A DNA stretch of 64,000 bases from Ischnura elegans (GCF_921293095.1 NC_060253.1:77971992-78035991); one strand, 5' to 3'. Positions 32,494 to 46,472 are shown, numbered from the stretch's first letter. The notes: generated from the letters alone by a model not told the origin. A program made the numbers and translations.

Positions 32494-35400
32494 TTAGAGA
32501 GAGGCGATTGATTCTAAAATTTCAATATTAAAAAATTCCGACGGACTTAAATTTTCTCGACACCTGCTACCGGTTTGCAGAGTGAGATAAATTTGCTTGG
32601 ATCACATTATTTGATTTCTTTTTCGTTGAAGAGGTATTTTCTGAAAATCTACGATGACTTTATGGTTCCCCGCTGCATTTAAAATGTATTAATTATTTCA
32701 CCATATAGGTACATTGATGTATATTTATTTTAATTTCTTTCTTGATTGAATAGTGTCTAATTTTAGTTTTCATCAAATTATGCACTAAACATCCGTGCAG
32801 CCTAATTTTTTTTATTTTTCACGAAAATTTTCAAGTACACTGAAAGTAGACCTCAGAATCATAGTTGAGGTACGTTTTCAACAGTCGAGGACGGATAAAT
32901 TCTCATTCAAAAGATCGATGGAGTTTATTTAATCACTGAAAACTCACCAATAAATACTTACAATTTTTTAAAAATCACACTGACATAGTTTAAAACTTTA
33001 AACAGATCACATTGTGCTGGGGATATAAGGAATTTTTATCTTATAGGTTTTAATTTTTTGTTTCCGAACGAGACCCAAACATTAAACATATGAAAATTAT
33101 GGTAAAGAAATAAAATAGTGATTTTTATATCTTTGTCAAATAATATTTGCATAGCGCATAATAATAATTGTTATTAAATTCTTGAGAGCAATATTTTTTC
33201 CCGAAATCCTTGCTTGGAAAATGATATCTTTTTTTAGGAAATTCTTCCCCCTCAACTCTTATAAAATTCCAAAAGAGAATATTTCAATTGGATAAATAAA
33301 TAATCATCTATTTTATTATTCAAATTATTTTTTATTTTATTATTTTATGTTTATTAATTAATTTAGGAGAATTGAAAGAACATCGTATCATCCATATTTG
33401 TTTAGCAATACCGATTCGGATTTTAAATTATGCTATCAATTTTAAAACCTTGAAGGATGAGTCGTATTTATTTAAATGTTGTTAAATTTTGCGACTTGTT
33501 CGCATTTTTCCATGAAGAGCCATTTCTTTGAGAGAATTTTATTCATCATATAAATTATTCACTATATAACACGCGATTCAATGAGGAAATTAATATTGGA
33601 TGACCGATAAACCACATATTGCACCAGCCTACAGCTATTTATGCAGAAAAGGCACGGGACCAAAGAAGTAATTCATACTGATAAGCGTACATTTCTTGAG
33701 GCAACAACTGTTCTTACATACAGGACTCAGTATTCATCAAACGGGGCATGATCTTATAACTGGGAATATATCACCCTTGATAATGAGCGTTTTATCACTC
33801 GTACCACGAGAATTCGAATTTTAGGTTACGAGATAGGAAGGATCGTAAAATATTTACGACTCGCAATGAGATGAATCGGAGGTATAAATGAAATTGTGAC
33901 CCAAATGGACGATGAATTGATAATTCATGGAAACCCAGGCCTTAATTAAACGATAATTACTGGGGATAACTGTTTCCTGCTCTTGATAAAAATTTGTGGC
34001 TTTTGAATGAAGGGAGCATATTGTGCTCCGTGAAAACGATTTCATTTTATGGCGAGTCACTCAAGAGAGCACTCATCTCCACGAGATCCATTAAAAAAGC
34101 CAATTTATTACTTCTGATAGCTTACATTGAATGCTTCAGTTCTCACATCGACCATCATTCGTTTGAAGGTTATCTATATGAATCGCCTCTTCACTCTCCT
34201 TCGGTCACCAGCAAGTAGTTGGTAAAAGAATTAATATCCTTATTAGTATTTCACAATTGTTTTCTTGTCACTTTTTTTGCCACAAGTAACTCACGAGAAA
34301 ACTGATTTTTGATACATGGCCTGCGGTAAATGACACTATTGTCAACTCAGATATACAGATAGGCAATTTATAAGCCTAGGGCATGCTCCGTGTGACCAAG
34401 TACATTTCCCTGACGTCAATGCTCGGTTTTACAAAATAAACATTACATAGTTTACATATTATTGACATACAATGCAAGATTAATTGCATATGTGCATATT
34501 TAAACCTATACGTACATGTTAAATACAATTTTAGTTTTACACAATACACCTTATTACATGCACAGTAAAATCGTTATTTTTAGAAATGTTTGCACACATT
34601 TTTATTTTTATTATTTTAATTATGTTAACAGTATATGTTAAACTAGTATTTACTATGCCGCTTACGTCGGTTATGTTGTGGTCGCAAAGGCTACACTAGA
34701 TTTTTAATGCGTGCTGAAGTAATTATTACATCCGTTGAAAAGTTGACAAAGCTCTCTTCAGCAATGTTAGAATTACTGGCAAATCGAAATAACTCCAAAA
34801 CAACTTAAAATTTCACAAAAATTATTTTTTTAAGCTTTCTTATTCATTTGTATTGAAGAAATATTTTTTCATGAAGCTAACTACAATAATTGAGTCATGA
34901 AGATAACAGTATAGAGGAAATGGGAAAAATTTACGTTTCTTATGTCTTCAGTAGTTGTAAAAGGACCTCTAGAAACTGTAAAATTGGATTCCACGTATTT
35001 TATTTGAAAGGGCTGCATAGTCAAGACGATAAGAGACCAAAAGGATATGGCATCCACCCTTAGACATTTTTATGTCCCCAACTCACGGCAGGCGTCGTCA
35101 ATAATGATTCAGGCGCTAAGCCTTCCTCCCAGATTATCATCTTAGAGCTAGTCCCCGCACACCGCCTTCTAATCATTTCCTTAAATTTGTGTGAGTCATC
35201 ATCTCAAAGTTAAGGGTCGAATATATCTTTTTAAGGCCCTCCAAAGATTTGATTTACTTGTCAACCGTCTGGGGTCGTGAACTCACCCTAGGACATCCCT
35301 TGAGGCAACACATGGTTTCTATGGCGCCAAGAGATAAATGGGAAGAAGCCTATATGGTAATATTCTACAGAATCCCAGCTGTCACCTTTGACTGTAACCA

Positions 35401-36760
35401 CGACAAAAGGTGTCGTAAAACTTCATTCCGCTGAAAGGGAGTTTTTGTTGTCTGTTGGTTATCTGAAGCAAGGAGTTTCCATCAATTAATAGATTCGTCA
35501 TTCTTGCCATGCATGCGGTCTCATGGAAGATACAACAGCTGTGTGATTGCCTACTTCAATGCGTATTTACCGAAATACAGTGGGACCCTGTTGGATAAAT
35601 TCCTTGATACCTACTTCATAAGCTACAACTCATCACAAAAAAGAAAAAAAAATCTCGTGGTAAAATGACTTACTTAGCGACGGGAAAAAATATTATCCCG
35701 AGCAGCATTCTTTGAATTCACCGTCGCTTATTTTAAAATCTGGACGGCATTATAATAGGGGAGGGCTCCTCAGAGGAAAAGATCCCGACTTGGCATGTTT
35801 ATGGTGATTGCACTGCGACGGGCGATTTCCATATTTGCGTTCTCCGTAGATCTGTATAAATTGAATAAAATTCCGCAAATGTCATGCAAGAAAGACACTC
35901 CTAATCTTCTGTACAAATTTTTTTTTTACCGCTGAAGGTTTACCTACCGGCTTTCAATTTGAACCTCAAAGATGAATCGCATCCATAATAGACCTCGAAT
36001 AACGATGAAAAAAACTGTCTGGCCACCGCTTGAATGCTCCAATTATTCATACAAACAACTTTGAAACACAATGAACTGAGTTAGAAAGCTGAGCTGAAAG
36101 GTTTTCCACACAAGTTAATGCTATCATGTCCGATTTTAGGGTAAAGGGTTCGTAATACAGGGGTACCCTTTCTGAACCTAATTCTTCTCAATGTAATCTT
36201 AGCTAATTCTGCGGGGTCCTTAGAATAAAATGCGCTAAAGCTGGAGAGTAAATATTATTTCAGTCATCCGTTAACGTAAATATATCATCTAGCTTTTATT
36301 TTAGAATCTGATGTTGGAAATTCAGTAAAAATGAGCGTATCATCATGAGTTACTTGCGCATCCAACGCTCGATGGATACTAAAAAAAATCAAATGGAATT
36401 TATGAGATTCTCAGATTTTTGTAATACAGAAAAAGAGGATGTATAGTGCTCCAAATCATGTAGAATGACAACTCTAATCTGGCGCGCACATGTTATTCTT
36501 GCGCTGGATTAAGATCAACCAACTCTGTTTATTTATTTTTCTTACGATTTAGGATTACTATCACACGACGTTAAGTGCCAAAGTATAGGCGGTTTGTAAA
36601 AGAAATTCTTGATGTTGCCATCGCTGCTTTTGATTCGAATTAAAATTTCGTAATTGCCATTAACTTTTAAATACTCTCTGAAGGTAGACGGTTATGTTAT
36701 ACAAAAAAATACCACGCTATATACTGAAGAATGATCGCAGGCTTTCCCAGCGTATCGAAT

Positions 36761-36940
36761 CGTGGAAGGTTATTCGGGCATTTCACTGGGTCAGTTTCTC
36801 CAACTCCATCTCGGCCGAGGTTTCGACGAACGAGTTGTACATCGTTTCCCTGATGCCGATGGACTACTCGTTCGTCGAAACGTCGTCCGAGATGGAGTTG
36901 GAGAGCCTAACCCAGTGGAATGCCCGAATAACCTACCACG
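36761..36940. repeat. Long imperfect hairpin: 84-bp inverted repeat with 12-nt spacer
   Basis: Arms 36761-36844 and 36857-36940 are reverse complements with about nine mismatches in 84 positions. The spacer is tttccctgatgc. A 14-bp direct repeat, cacgctatatactg, lies on each side (36713-36726 and 36942-36955), directly next to the right arm and 34 bp from the left arm. The arms are GC-richer than the flanks and open in several frames, but match no protein I know. A transcript in either direction would fold into a very stable hairpin. Confidence 0.85.
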
Positions 36941-37053
36941 ACACGCTATATACTGCTTTGCATACCCTCGCAACGACGCGACGCATCGTTTCAATAAAAA
37001 AAGTTATTGTCCTTCAATCTGTAAGACTTATTCAATTTACCGATAGTCTTCCC

Positions 37054-38260
37054 CTAAAATTGACTACTCGTCCCTACTAGACCCATTTTTCTTCGAAGAT
37101 GGTAAATGAGTAGCGTTACGGACTCGACCTCCACTGAAGGAAAAAAATAGCGTGGGGCCAGGGTGTAAGCTTTGGTCTTCGCGCTCCAATTCGCTTGACT
37201 TCCCATACTTAGTGCCTTCCTGAACTCGCCGCAGCTGCACAAGCTCTTCGCGGGTTGTCTTAGCTGCTGAAGTGAGGGAGAAGCTGGAGCGTAACATGGT
37301 GCAGGGTAAAAAGGTGAAGGGGTGAGGGCGAGAATCATGGTTCAGAGTTCCAGTTAGCGGGAAAAAAATTATGGGTAAAAAGTGCGACTTGAAAAAGCTT
37401 TAGCTGCACACACGGCCCTTAGAGAGACACCAGACATGGTGCGTTGTCGTGATGGATGAGCACCAGAACTGCGATGACCCCTCCCTCTCTTTCAAGCCCA
37501 ACCCCTCACTCCCAACATTCACCAAACCCTGGGACCACCGCAATGCACTATCTTCACGGAGAGATACGCTGCAGACCACGACAGTTTCCCTTTTCGTAGT
37601 TCAACGTCTCCACTGATCCTGGTACATTTCAGATATTATAAGGAAAGGATTGATCATTTCATTCTTTACGAGAAATTTTTCTTTTGGGAATGGAGGTCTC
37701 CGCGGAGTGGTGCAATAGGCGCAGCTTCGTTTTCGCGTTGTCCTCCGTATAGATTCTTCTTCGTGACGACAATTTCGCCGGCGTTGTGGCAGGCGGTTTG
37801 AACCTGAGGAGGACAACACGGAAGCTGCGCTTCCTGAGACATTTTTTTATTTCAGAGCTCGTGCTGGCGACAAACCACTGATAATAAAATTGACTTCGCG
37901 GTATCATTTGTTCCCGTCTTCTATTTGGTTCCTTTAACTTACCTTCTTTTAATATTGACATATTTTTTTCTTTAGCATCCTAAATAATCTGTCCTGTAAT
38001 AAATTTAACTCATTCTGGGACTTTTTATCTCTTTCCTTCTTTCCACTTGCACCTCGACGATTAGACGAGCATATGATTTTTCAGTCTTCTCTTTTCTCCC
38101 ATTCTTCTAAAGATTCCCTAAAACTCACTCGGTCGATCCATTTTATGTCCATCACTCTTCTGTAGCACCTTATTTTCCAATAAGCGTATGTTACAATATG
38201 GACCCTACGAGCAGCATATGTTTTCAGCGTTTCCGCGTTCATACGTTCTATGCTGAATCT
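37054..38260. other. Unidentified intronic DNA
   Basis: Several minus-strand open stretches exist (37054-37338, 37659-37961) without domains or start/splice support. A seven-residue 'HHDNAPC' reading on the minus strand near 37435-37456 resembles the mariner catalytic motif but is isolated. The 27-nt string at 37513-37539 recurs exactly at 39346-39372. Confidence 0.35.
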
Positions 38261-38424
38261 AAATAAAAATATACGAGCGTGATGCGCCCGCTCCCAGCGG
38301 GCTTCCCCCGCTCTTTTCAATGCAGGTCCACAGAGGGATAGGCGCGTTTCTAATTTTAAAATGTGGAAAAAAAGGCAGGGTCACATGTACAAATTTAATT
38401 GGAATGCTCATGTACAAATTGAGG

Positions 38425-38748
38425 TCAGAGGACCTCGTTAAACGCAACATTGGAAGTAATTACACTATCCTCTGTTAATACTTGTTTAGCGTTTTCATTA
38501 ATATTTACAAAAATATTTTGAAAAGATCTTACCCTAGAGAATGCTGAATAAAGTTGGCCATAAGAGAATACAGGGTCAGGCAGGAATAAGCCAGCCCTTT
38601 GCAAAGTCTGACCCTGAGCCTTGTTAATAGTCATCGCATGGGAAACCTTAATGGGAAATTGTCTGCAAGTCAATTTAAAAGGCATGGTGGGATCCGACGG
38701 CATTAACTGTATTCTTGGGATGAGGAAAATCTTGCCGGAATCAATTAT
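38425..38748 (-). pseudogene. C-terminal fragment of a Helitron PIF1-type helicase
   Basis: A clean minus-strand frame reads IDSGKIFLIPRIQLMPSD, MPFKLTCRQFPIKVSHAM, TINKAQGQTLQRAGLFLPD and PVFSYGQLYSAFSRVRSFQN, ending at a stop at 38425. These are the last helicase motifs (V and VI) of Helitron RepHel or related PIF1-like proteins: RRQFPVxxAxAMTINKxQGQT and SxGQLYVAxSRVxS. It is 5'-truncated; the rest of the helicase and the Rep domain are absent. Downstream on the same strand a GC-rich hairpin (stem agcggg/cccgct, 38296-38312) may belong to the element's 3' end, though no CTRR terminus is clear. It is a different, better preserved family than the pair at 8845-14437. Confidence 0.87.
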
Positions 38749-40055
38749 TTTTATTTTTTATTTTTAAAAACCAATTTTAGGAAACAATATCAATATTTAG
38801 GAAGTAAGATATACCGTCGTATGTTCTCTGATAAATTCTGTGCATTTTGGTACCTAATTTGTAGAGTTTGGTTGCGTATAAGTTGAGAAAAGGTATCTAC
38901 ACAGTAGAAATAATGTAGAGGATTCATGGACGGACTAAGCATCAAATTGGGGGAGGAAGTCATAACCAAGGTTCGGGGAGAATGGAATACCTCCGGGAAA
39001 GGGGGGCGTTCTCCCTTATAAAATTTTCTGTAGGGAGTGCAACGCTCTATTACGATAAATACAACTCAAACTTCTCTCACGTTTGGGACTTGTAGCCATG
39101 CATTTCACTATGTCCTCCCTTTACTTCTTTAGAAGGATTAAAAAACTATTATACCAATAAAAATTTAAAATTTTCATTAAATTTAGGGGGAGGGGTTGCC
39201 ATGACCCCATTATACTCCCCCTAAAGCCGCCTCAGAGTACAGTATTGTATTGCTGTTCACAGAAAAAAGGCCAATCTCTGCTGTTACTTTTTGAGCGCTG
39301 AGATTTTTTTCTGAGTTTTCGGTAACCCCAGAAACCGCCCACCGTCAACATTCACCAAACCCTGGGACCACCTCACTGGTGCCAGGAGGGAAAGCGCAAA
39401 AACCCTAGCACAGGATTCCAGGCTGACGGAAAAAAGGGTGGAAATAGGATACAAGACCATGTCGTCCCCGACATTTTTTTTTCATTTTCCCAGACTCCCT
39501 TTGTCCATCTTTTTAAACCAGATTGGAATCACCTGCGGTCGGGCAGACGACAGTCGCCTCCTGGCACCCTCGTAACTTCTTGTCAGTGTAACGTATCTCG
39601 GTCCCCTTCCTCCACCCTCATGGGACCCTTTTTTTTCTCCCTTTTCCATCACAGCGTTTCCGCCGGTCGCATCTTTTTAGCCTCCTTTTCAGGGCATAAC
39701 ATCGAGTGGAAAATTTTCTTGCACCTCCGGAGTCTTTCAGGACCACTTAAGCCTCACCACTAAGCTAACCTGTTTTTTTTGCATTTTAAAGTCCATTGGG
39801 GATGCTTTTATTGCGATTGCCAGAGGTTTCTCGCATTCACTAATTCGGCGATTTAATCCGTGGCAAAAGAAATCACAAAATTGGTACCTTTTTCCGAAGT
39901 TTTTTAGTGCCGTATTCCAAAAGCAGGATTTGCGAGATTTTTGCTACTGAATAACCGTGGAATAACCTACTTTACGATGTCACCGATAGAATCTGCAGCA
40001 AAAAAAATACCCTCAAAGTCAACTTAAGCCGAAATTGCTTTTTTATTTTGCTAAT

Positions 40056-40250
40056 GCTGGCCTCGGTGGTAGCGGGGTAAATTCCTCGCCTGCCATATCG
40101 AAGATCGCGGGATCGAGTCCGATCTGAATGGGGTTCTCCTATCCAGGGCACGGGATGTTTGTGACTCTTTATCGTTATTTATTGTTAGAATTCCTGAAAA
40201 GGCCTTATACGTGCTGTTTGCGGGGAGGTGAAGATAAATAAAATAAATAC
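40056..40250 (+). repeat. tRNA-derived SINE
   Basis: The head reads 'gctggcctcggtggtagcgg' (box A region), then 'cctcgcctgccat', then 'gggatcgagtcc' (box B, 40109-40120), followed by a unique body and an A/T-rich tail 'gataaataaaataaata'. The box A to box B spacing is tRNA-like, but there is no tRNA acceptor fold, so it is a SINE rather than a tRNA gene. No target duplication could be fixed. Confidence 0.72.
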
Positions 40251-43200
40251 ATTACCTCACTTCTTGAGACTCGTATTTCCCCAAAGATAAACGAATAAGT
40301 AAGGGTTAGTGCGAAAATGATGTGTTTATTCGCAGATTAGGTGCTTTAAATTTAAATTTGGAAGAGCGATTGCTGATATAAATCTGATCTTACATTGCAA
40401 ATAAAAATATCATTTAGTCAAATGTTGAATTAGTTGAAGACTGAGTCTTTCTTGAGATGGATTCTAATTGTTTCATTTATACTTCAAAAATTTAAGGAAC
40501 AGAACAAGAACAGCTTCGTTTTCATCCAATATCGTTTAATGAACACTAACGTTTACAGCAATTGAGCCACATTTACTATGAGAATCTTCATTTTGGGAGC
40601 ATTGGCATAAATGAGGAGTGTAGAATGTGATGATAAAATGCAGGTACCTCATAAAAGTGAAATAGTAGGATGAGAAAATAAGGCGAGGAAAAAAATTGCT
40701 TCAATGGTGGCTTCAATGAAGATGAAACATATTAATATTTTTGTATTTCTCGATGCAATTTAATGAAAGGGAATAAACAGCAGTATACCTCTTCGTACCT
40801 ATAGTTTGGAGGCCTTTAAGTTTAAAATAAACTCTCTAGCTCGAAGATAATATCTGACAGAGAAAATGCGAACAAAAAGTAGCTGTACGCGCAGTTAGTA
40901 CTCATCATTTCTTGCCCATCAGAACTATGGGTGAGTTGCACATGGAAACGTCGGAAGGAGGTATGGAGGAAATTACCCGGTGTAAGACCCGATAAATATT
41001 CACTGCCATTATTCGCCGGGAAAAAACAGACATTGCATCGGTTCATCTTTACGTCACTAGTATTTTCACGGCATCACATAAAGTTATGCGATCTCATCAT
41101 TTATTCTTTTCACGTAAAAGAAGCCCACGCCCCATTGGTAAAATGATACGCTGCTATCGACAAAAATTTCAAACGTACGCAAATATACTCTGAGACATTT
41201 ATTGCATTTGGATGGATGGCATTTCCTTAGAATTATCATCTCATTCTATCCATCCTTATATCCTTCTCTTCTTTCCGAGCGTCCCTATGCAAAAACCTAC
41301 GAATACAATCAATTCCTCGTCGGCAAAACCATCCATTCAGACCTGCCAACTCATTTCCCTCCAAATGTGGATCTTTTTTTTATCCTTCGCGCGGCATACG
41401 ATTTCGGTGCGGATGACGAGAAAAAAATATACGCACAGACCACAAGGATGGTCGACCTTCTGGGTAAGGTTTTTAGGGAGATGCCCATCTGTCTCACGTT
41501 CCGAAACAGCCGCTCCAGATTCCCGACCGACTTGTGTCCTAGCTATCCCTCCTCCTACAAGGAGTTGACTTCTGAGTCCCCCGGAGTAGGATGACTGGAG
41601 AGTCTCCGGCGGAGACACACAACTCCGCCTTCCACGGTTTCGGCCGCCTCGGCAAAAGATTTCCTCTGGCCGGGGAGAGAGGTTTGGTCCCTTTCAGGAA
41701 ACCCGCCGGTCAATCCATCTTGTCAATCTTCTACAGTCCCTCTCCTCTCCATCTTGTTTTGAATAAACGACTCAAACGTTCCATGCGACACAAGATGTAT
41801 TTATACGCCCCCACGATACGATTGTTTTTTCTACGCTTACTTTTTTTTCTATTTCTTCTCGGCCGGTCCGGTCGTCTCCCGCTGTCTATACGGTCCGCCT
41901 TTTTTGGCTTAAGAGTTCGTAACCCGTTCTAGATTTCGTTTCGTTTTTGGGCTCACGGTTGGGTATCGCCATTCTCGTCACGTACCTGTTTCATAAGTGA
42001 CGAGTCCGTGACATTTCTTCGAATACTGCCGCGGTGTACGACGAAGATGTAAATCAAAGCTTATACAAGCAAGAGATCGGACTTACCATGCACTTATCAA
42101 TCATGTTACCTTATCTCCATGAGAGAGTGGCAGAGCTAACAATTCCCGCTCTTTTCAATTAATTCTCCGATCAAGGTGGTAAGAGCGGCATCGGCTGAAG
42201 TCAAGTGATGTCCTCGAGCTACCTTTTATTTATGCAAAAGAGTCGCCAAAATAAATTTAAACAGAAGAAAACATGAGTAGGACTGAAATTTGAGCGCAAT
42301 TTTGCACCTCTGCACAATGCCAACGGCAAAATGATTTTTTAAAAGGTATATACAGTGGTCAACTTGACTAGTTTCAACATTGCTTCGAACCTTAGCACAA
42401 TTCTGACGATAAGTATTTACTAAATATTCACAATATAAGTGGAAAATCCTAAATAAATATATTTCTTCAAAAACATAATATATGTAAGACGAATTCAAAA
42501 GTCGGGCAGCTAAATATTATATATTTGCGTAATTTAGGCGAAGTGGGTGAAGTGATTTTCGTTTTGCGATGTTAGTACCATAGGTAGAAGCGGCCATCTT
42601 GCCATTTTCAGGCAGTTTTTTTTGCAAAAATCTTTCTTATTTCATCATGAACTTATATTTTCCCGCATATATTTCGATCCGTCACAAAATTTTGCTTCTA
42701 ATGGATACCGTCACAACAACGCCTTGTTACAATCAGCTTCTTAATAACCGTACTTCTCCGTGAGAGCCCATGTCAAATTATCCTAATTTTACCGTCAAAT
42801 ATCTCAAAAAGGGCACACGGGAATCCCTCTTTCTTTGAATAATTGAAAGTTCGTCTATCAAAGAATATGTGACCAAAGTTTCATCAAATTCTTGTTACTT
42901 TTACTGCGGCGCTCTAGATACCTTAATACCGGTTCCAGCATTTAATCATTTCTTAGTCATCTCTGAAGGACTCTTTCGGAAACAATGGGAGATCTTATCT
43001 TATCCGACATACGAAAATATTCCTCGTTTTGAAGAGGGCAGTCCATAAATGACACGAAATTTCAAAATTGAACTGACGGCTGTCTTTTTATACATTTTTT
43101 TCCTTTGGCCCAACTCCTTATCGGCTGGTTTCAAACTGCCTTGACGGCTAAGGATTAATGATACATACACGAAGGATAGCGTAGTGATTGAGACATAGGT

Positions 43201-43870
43201 CAAAAATTAAATGCACCATCTGCTGGCAAAATTTGGCATTTAGATGTAGACTGAGGATCGTTCACATGGGCTTCGTATTCTATTTTCATCTAATGAGGTT
43301 AGATTTTCATGACATTTTGAGAAAATTACATAATTACGCATTATTTATCATTAATTGTAAGTTTAAAATTTAATTTCACTTAATTCCTGGAGTTTGGCTC
43401 GGATCTCAATGATCAGATAAGAATTTTTATTTTGAAAATTATTCCACATTATTAAATTCTTGGGAATGAAACGCGTTCAACCATTTAAATCATTACTGAA
43501 GAAAGATATTTCAGCGTGATAGTCTAGGTGAATAATGGTACAATAGTTTACTGAAGGACTATTGGTGTACACATACGATTTGGAAGTAAAACACGACAGA
43601 GGAATTTTTACCGTCGAGGCTACTTCGTTATCTCTCCTTGGATTACATCGAATTTATCGCAAGACTATACTAGTTACAGTACAATGTGCAAGAAATGAAA
43701 GAGAATTTTATTGAAAGAATTTTCGGTGACCAAAAATGGAACAGCAGGGGTCCATCACGAGGGTTATCAAAAATATTGGATCATACCGTATTGTATATTT
43801 AATATTTTTAGAGAATAGATTCATTCGTTGTACCAAATCAATCGCCTTTAGTTAATTTGTATACAGAAAC

Positions 43871-44285
43871 CATTTTGTATACAGAGTATATTTAAATGAT
43901 ACATGTCATATTAATAGAGATGTCAATTTGAGAGGTGGGACCCGGAGGTGGCACAGATGTTTTAGAGAATCCCTATATCCGTCCACGTAAAATTTGTACA
44001 GTTATTCCAACTCTATTTTCAATTATAAATAAAAACTCTTGATCTGATGGTTTACTAAACTATAGATGTAACTTTAGTTATCTCATATCAAAGGAAAAGG
44101 ATTATTCGGTCCGCTCAGGTGAGTGGAAATCACTTATAGCATTTTTAAATAACGAAAGTTACAGAAGTGAATCAATTCAACCATTCATTTTGTATACAGA
44201 GTAAATTTAAATGATACATATCATATTAATAGAGATGTCAATTGGAGAGGTGGGACCCGGAGGTGGCACAGATTTTTTAGAGAAT
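43871..44285 (+). repeat. Pair of 100-bp direct repeats
   Basis: 43871-43970 and 44186-44285 are nearly identical ('cattttgtatacagagta..' through 'ggtgggacccggaggtggca' to 'tttagagaat'), offset by 315 bp. The high identity implies a recent duplication or two insertions of one short element. The 215 bp between them is not repeated elsewhere in the window. Confidence 0.88.
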
Positions 44286-44289
44286 GCCT

Positions 44290-46470
44290 TAACCCTTCCT
44301 TGTGCTTTATGGAGGGCATTTAAAGCGCAACACTCCCTTCGTCGGAAGGGACGCTAACCCATGGTCCCTATGGCGCCTATCGTTAAGAGCAGGCCCTGAC
44401 GCCGGGTTACTCTCCACCCTTTTTCCCTTGTCCTTCCCTCTTGGCGCGAATGACCTCAGCTGCCACTTGCCTCCTCCAAATACCAATACCTAGATAGACG
44501 GGCTACGCTGGCTCTCAAAAGCGGGCAAATAAAAAATGTAAATAATTAATTTAGGGAAAAATTTGGAATGAAAATGATTGCAGCGTTTTTTATTTTATTT
44601 CATCACCGCTATGCATTAATAGCTACCATCCGCCAGTCGGGATAGGAAAAAATGTAATAGTCTCGATTTTCTCCCGTATTTGTCACCTTTTCGTCGGAGT
44701 AGTTATCATCGCATTTCAATTCGATACCCCTCTTCTAATTGGTATCATCAACATCCCTCAGACTGGGGGGACGGGATGATTGAGTATTTTTAATTCCTTT
44801 TGAAGTCCACTCTGTTCTCGTCAAACTGCTGTCCGACCTCTCCCGACAGGTCGTGAAATGTCCGAAGTATTCTCCTTTCTTCCTCACCCTGGATCCTTTT
44901 GTTTCCTCCATAAAATAACATCGTCTCTATCTCCTCGTTTCCCAAATTTCCCTTGAGTTATCTCGATTCCAAAACATTGCACCACGTCTCGGTTATTGTC
45001 CGAATAGGTACCGGTTTTATTGTCTGAAATGGATGTGCCTTCATGAGATAATGTCAATGTCATGAGTGCCTTCATGCGTGACCTTTACCCAGGTTTGGAC
45101 GGCATTGTAAAATTGGCATGTAGCTGTGAGTTGTATTTTCTAAATGGCCAGTCTATGTCAACCGCAAATACTTTAGTGTTTTTCCGAGATGATTTCCATT
45201 AAAAGAAGATTGAACACACACTCTTAACACCTAAATAATTCTTGGAATTAAATTATTGATAAATAGTAGTCGGACGAGGTCTGAAAAAGTTGAAAAGAAA
45301 TGAATTGAAGGCTAATGCCGCTGGCAGGTGTTTAAGTCTAAATGGACACATAGGGTGTGAAACGAGGAACTGTACCGTAGATTATTATAAGTAAGGGAAT
45401 TATGGAGAATACGCTAGAGAAGGACCCGGCGGATAGGCAACGTTTTAGGACACAGCAATAGCTCTAGGAATATATCGGAGGGAAAAATCGAAAAAAAAGG
45501 CCTTCAAGGAAGACGAGAAGGGAGAAATGGTGGGCTCCAGCAATCTTAGGATTACACTACGCTGCGCAATATTGCTGTAAAATTATAGTTTGAAGGAATG
45601 AGTGACGGCTAATTTGTTTTTTACCGCAACCTTCCTCTTGAGTGAGAAATTACGAGGTGTACCGAATGGTAGGAGAGGAAAGATAAGTGCGGAAGTATGC
45701 CAAAATTCACAGAAGGACCACTTGGATAGACGATGTCGTAAGAAACAGCAATCACGTGACAAATTTAATGGAGGAAAAAATTGTACGAAAATTTACCGGA
45801 GGAAGAACAAGAAATAAGTACCTACTTGAGGCTAATTAGTAAGAAGACAAGGACGTCATGGAATTGAAGGAACCAGGGTCTGCAGAATTCCGATCTTAGG
45901 ATTGGATTACTACGAGTGAATGCGTTAGTTGGCTTGGCTTGCCGACCCCTGATGTAGATGAAAACCTCCATAGCACCCACCGCTCACATCTCCAGATTCA
46001 TTTCCGGCCCCAGCACACATCCTCCCCTAATCCCTTCGCCGTCCCGCCAGAGGACATAAAATCCACTGCGCGTCCACGCACTCGGATGTTTTCATCCCAC
46101 TCGATCCCGTCATGACCAAAAACTCTGGGAGGCCTGCTGCTGACGCCGCCGTGGCACTCACGGTCGATGGGATTTCGAAGCATCCGTGTGGGCAGGACAC
46201 ACGGATCAAATCATTTCCGATGCGACGGCTGGAGACAATGCGAAGGGTAAGATGGATAATGACTTGGGAGGATCGGATCTGGAGAGGAGAGAGGGGCGTG
46301 GTAAGGATTGGAGGAACCCTGAAAGGAAATTCAGACGCTCACGACGATCCATGACAGGCAGCCAATCAGGAGTCGTCCCTCATAACAATTGACCAAGGGG
46401 ATGTACGGAATCGCTAAATTTCTCTTTGCTATCGGTACCCCGGTTGATGACGAACGGGTTAGAAACTCAA
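44290..46470. other. Intronic DNA with repeat debris
   Basis: 44290-44490 has a C-rich segment ('gccgggttactctccaccct', 'gacctcagctgcc', 'gcctcctccaaatacc') similar to one at 63850-63945, probably the 3' end of an arthropod retroelement. 46000-46400 is GC-richer, and a minus-strand and a plus-strand frame are both open; a plus-strand frame from 46112 meets a donor-like AAGG|gtaaga near 46250. No domain seen. Confidence 0.35.
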
Positions 46471-46472
46471 AG

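Noticed and set aside
37435..37475. HHDNAPC mariner-like motif on the minus strand
   Set aside because: Only seven residues match; the sequence on either side does not continue as a mariner transposase.
40056..40130. tRNA gene
   Set aside because: Box A and B are present but acceptor and anticodon stems do not pair; it is the head of a SINE.
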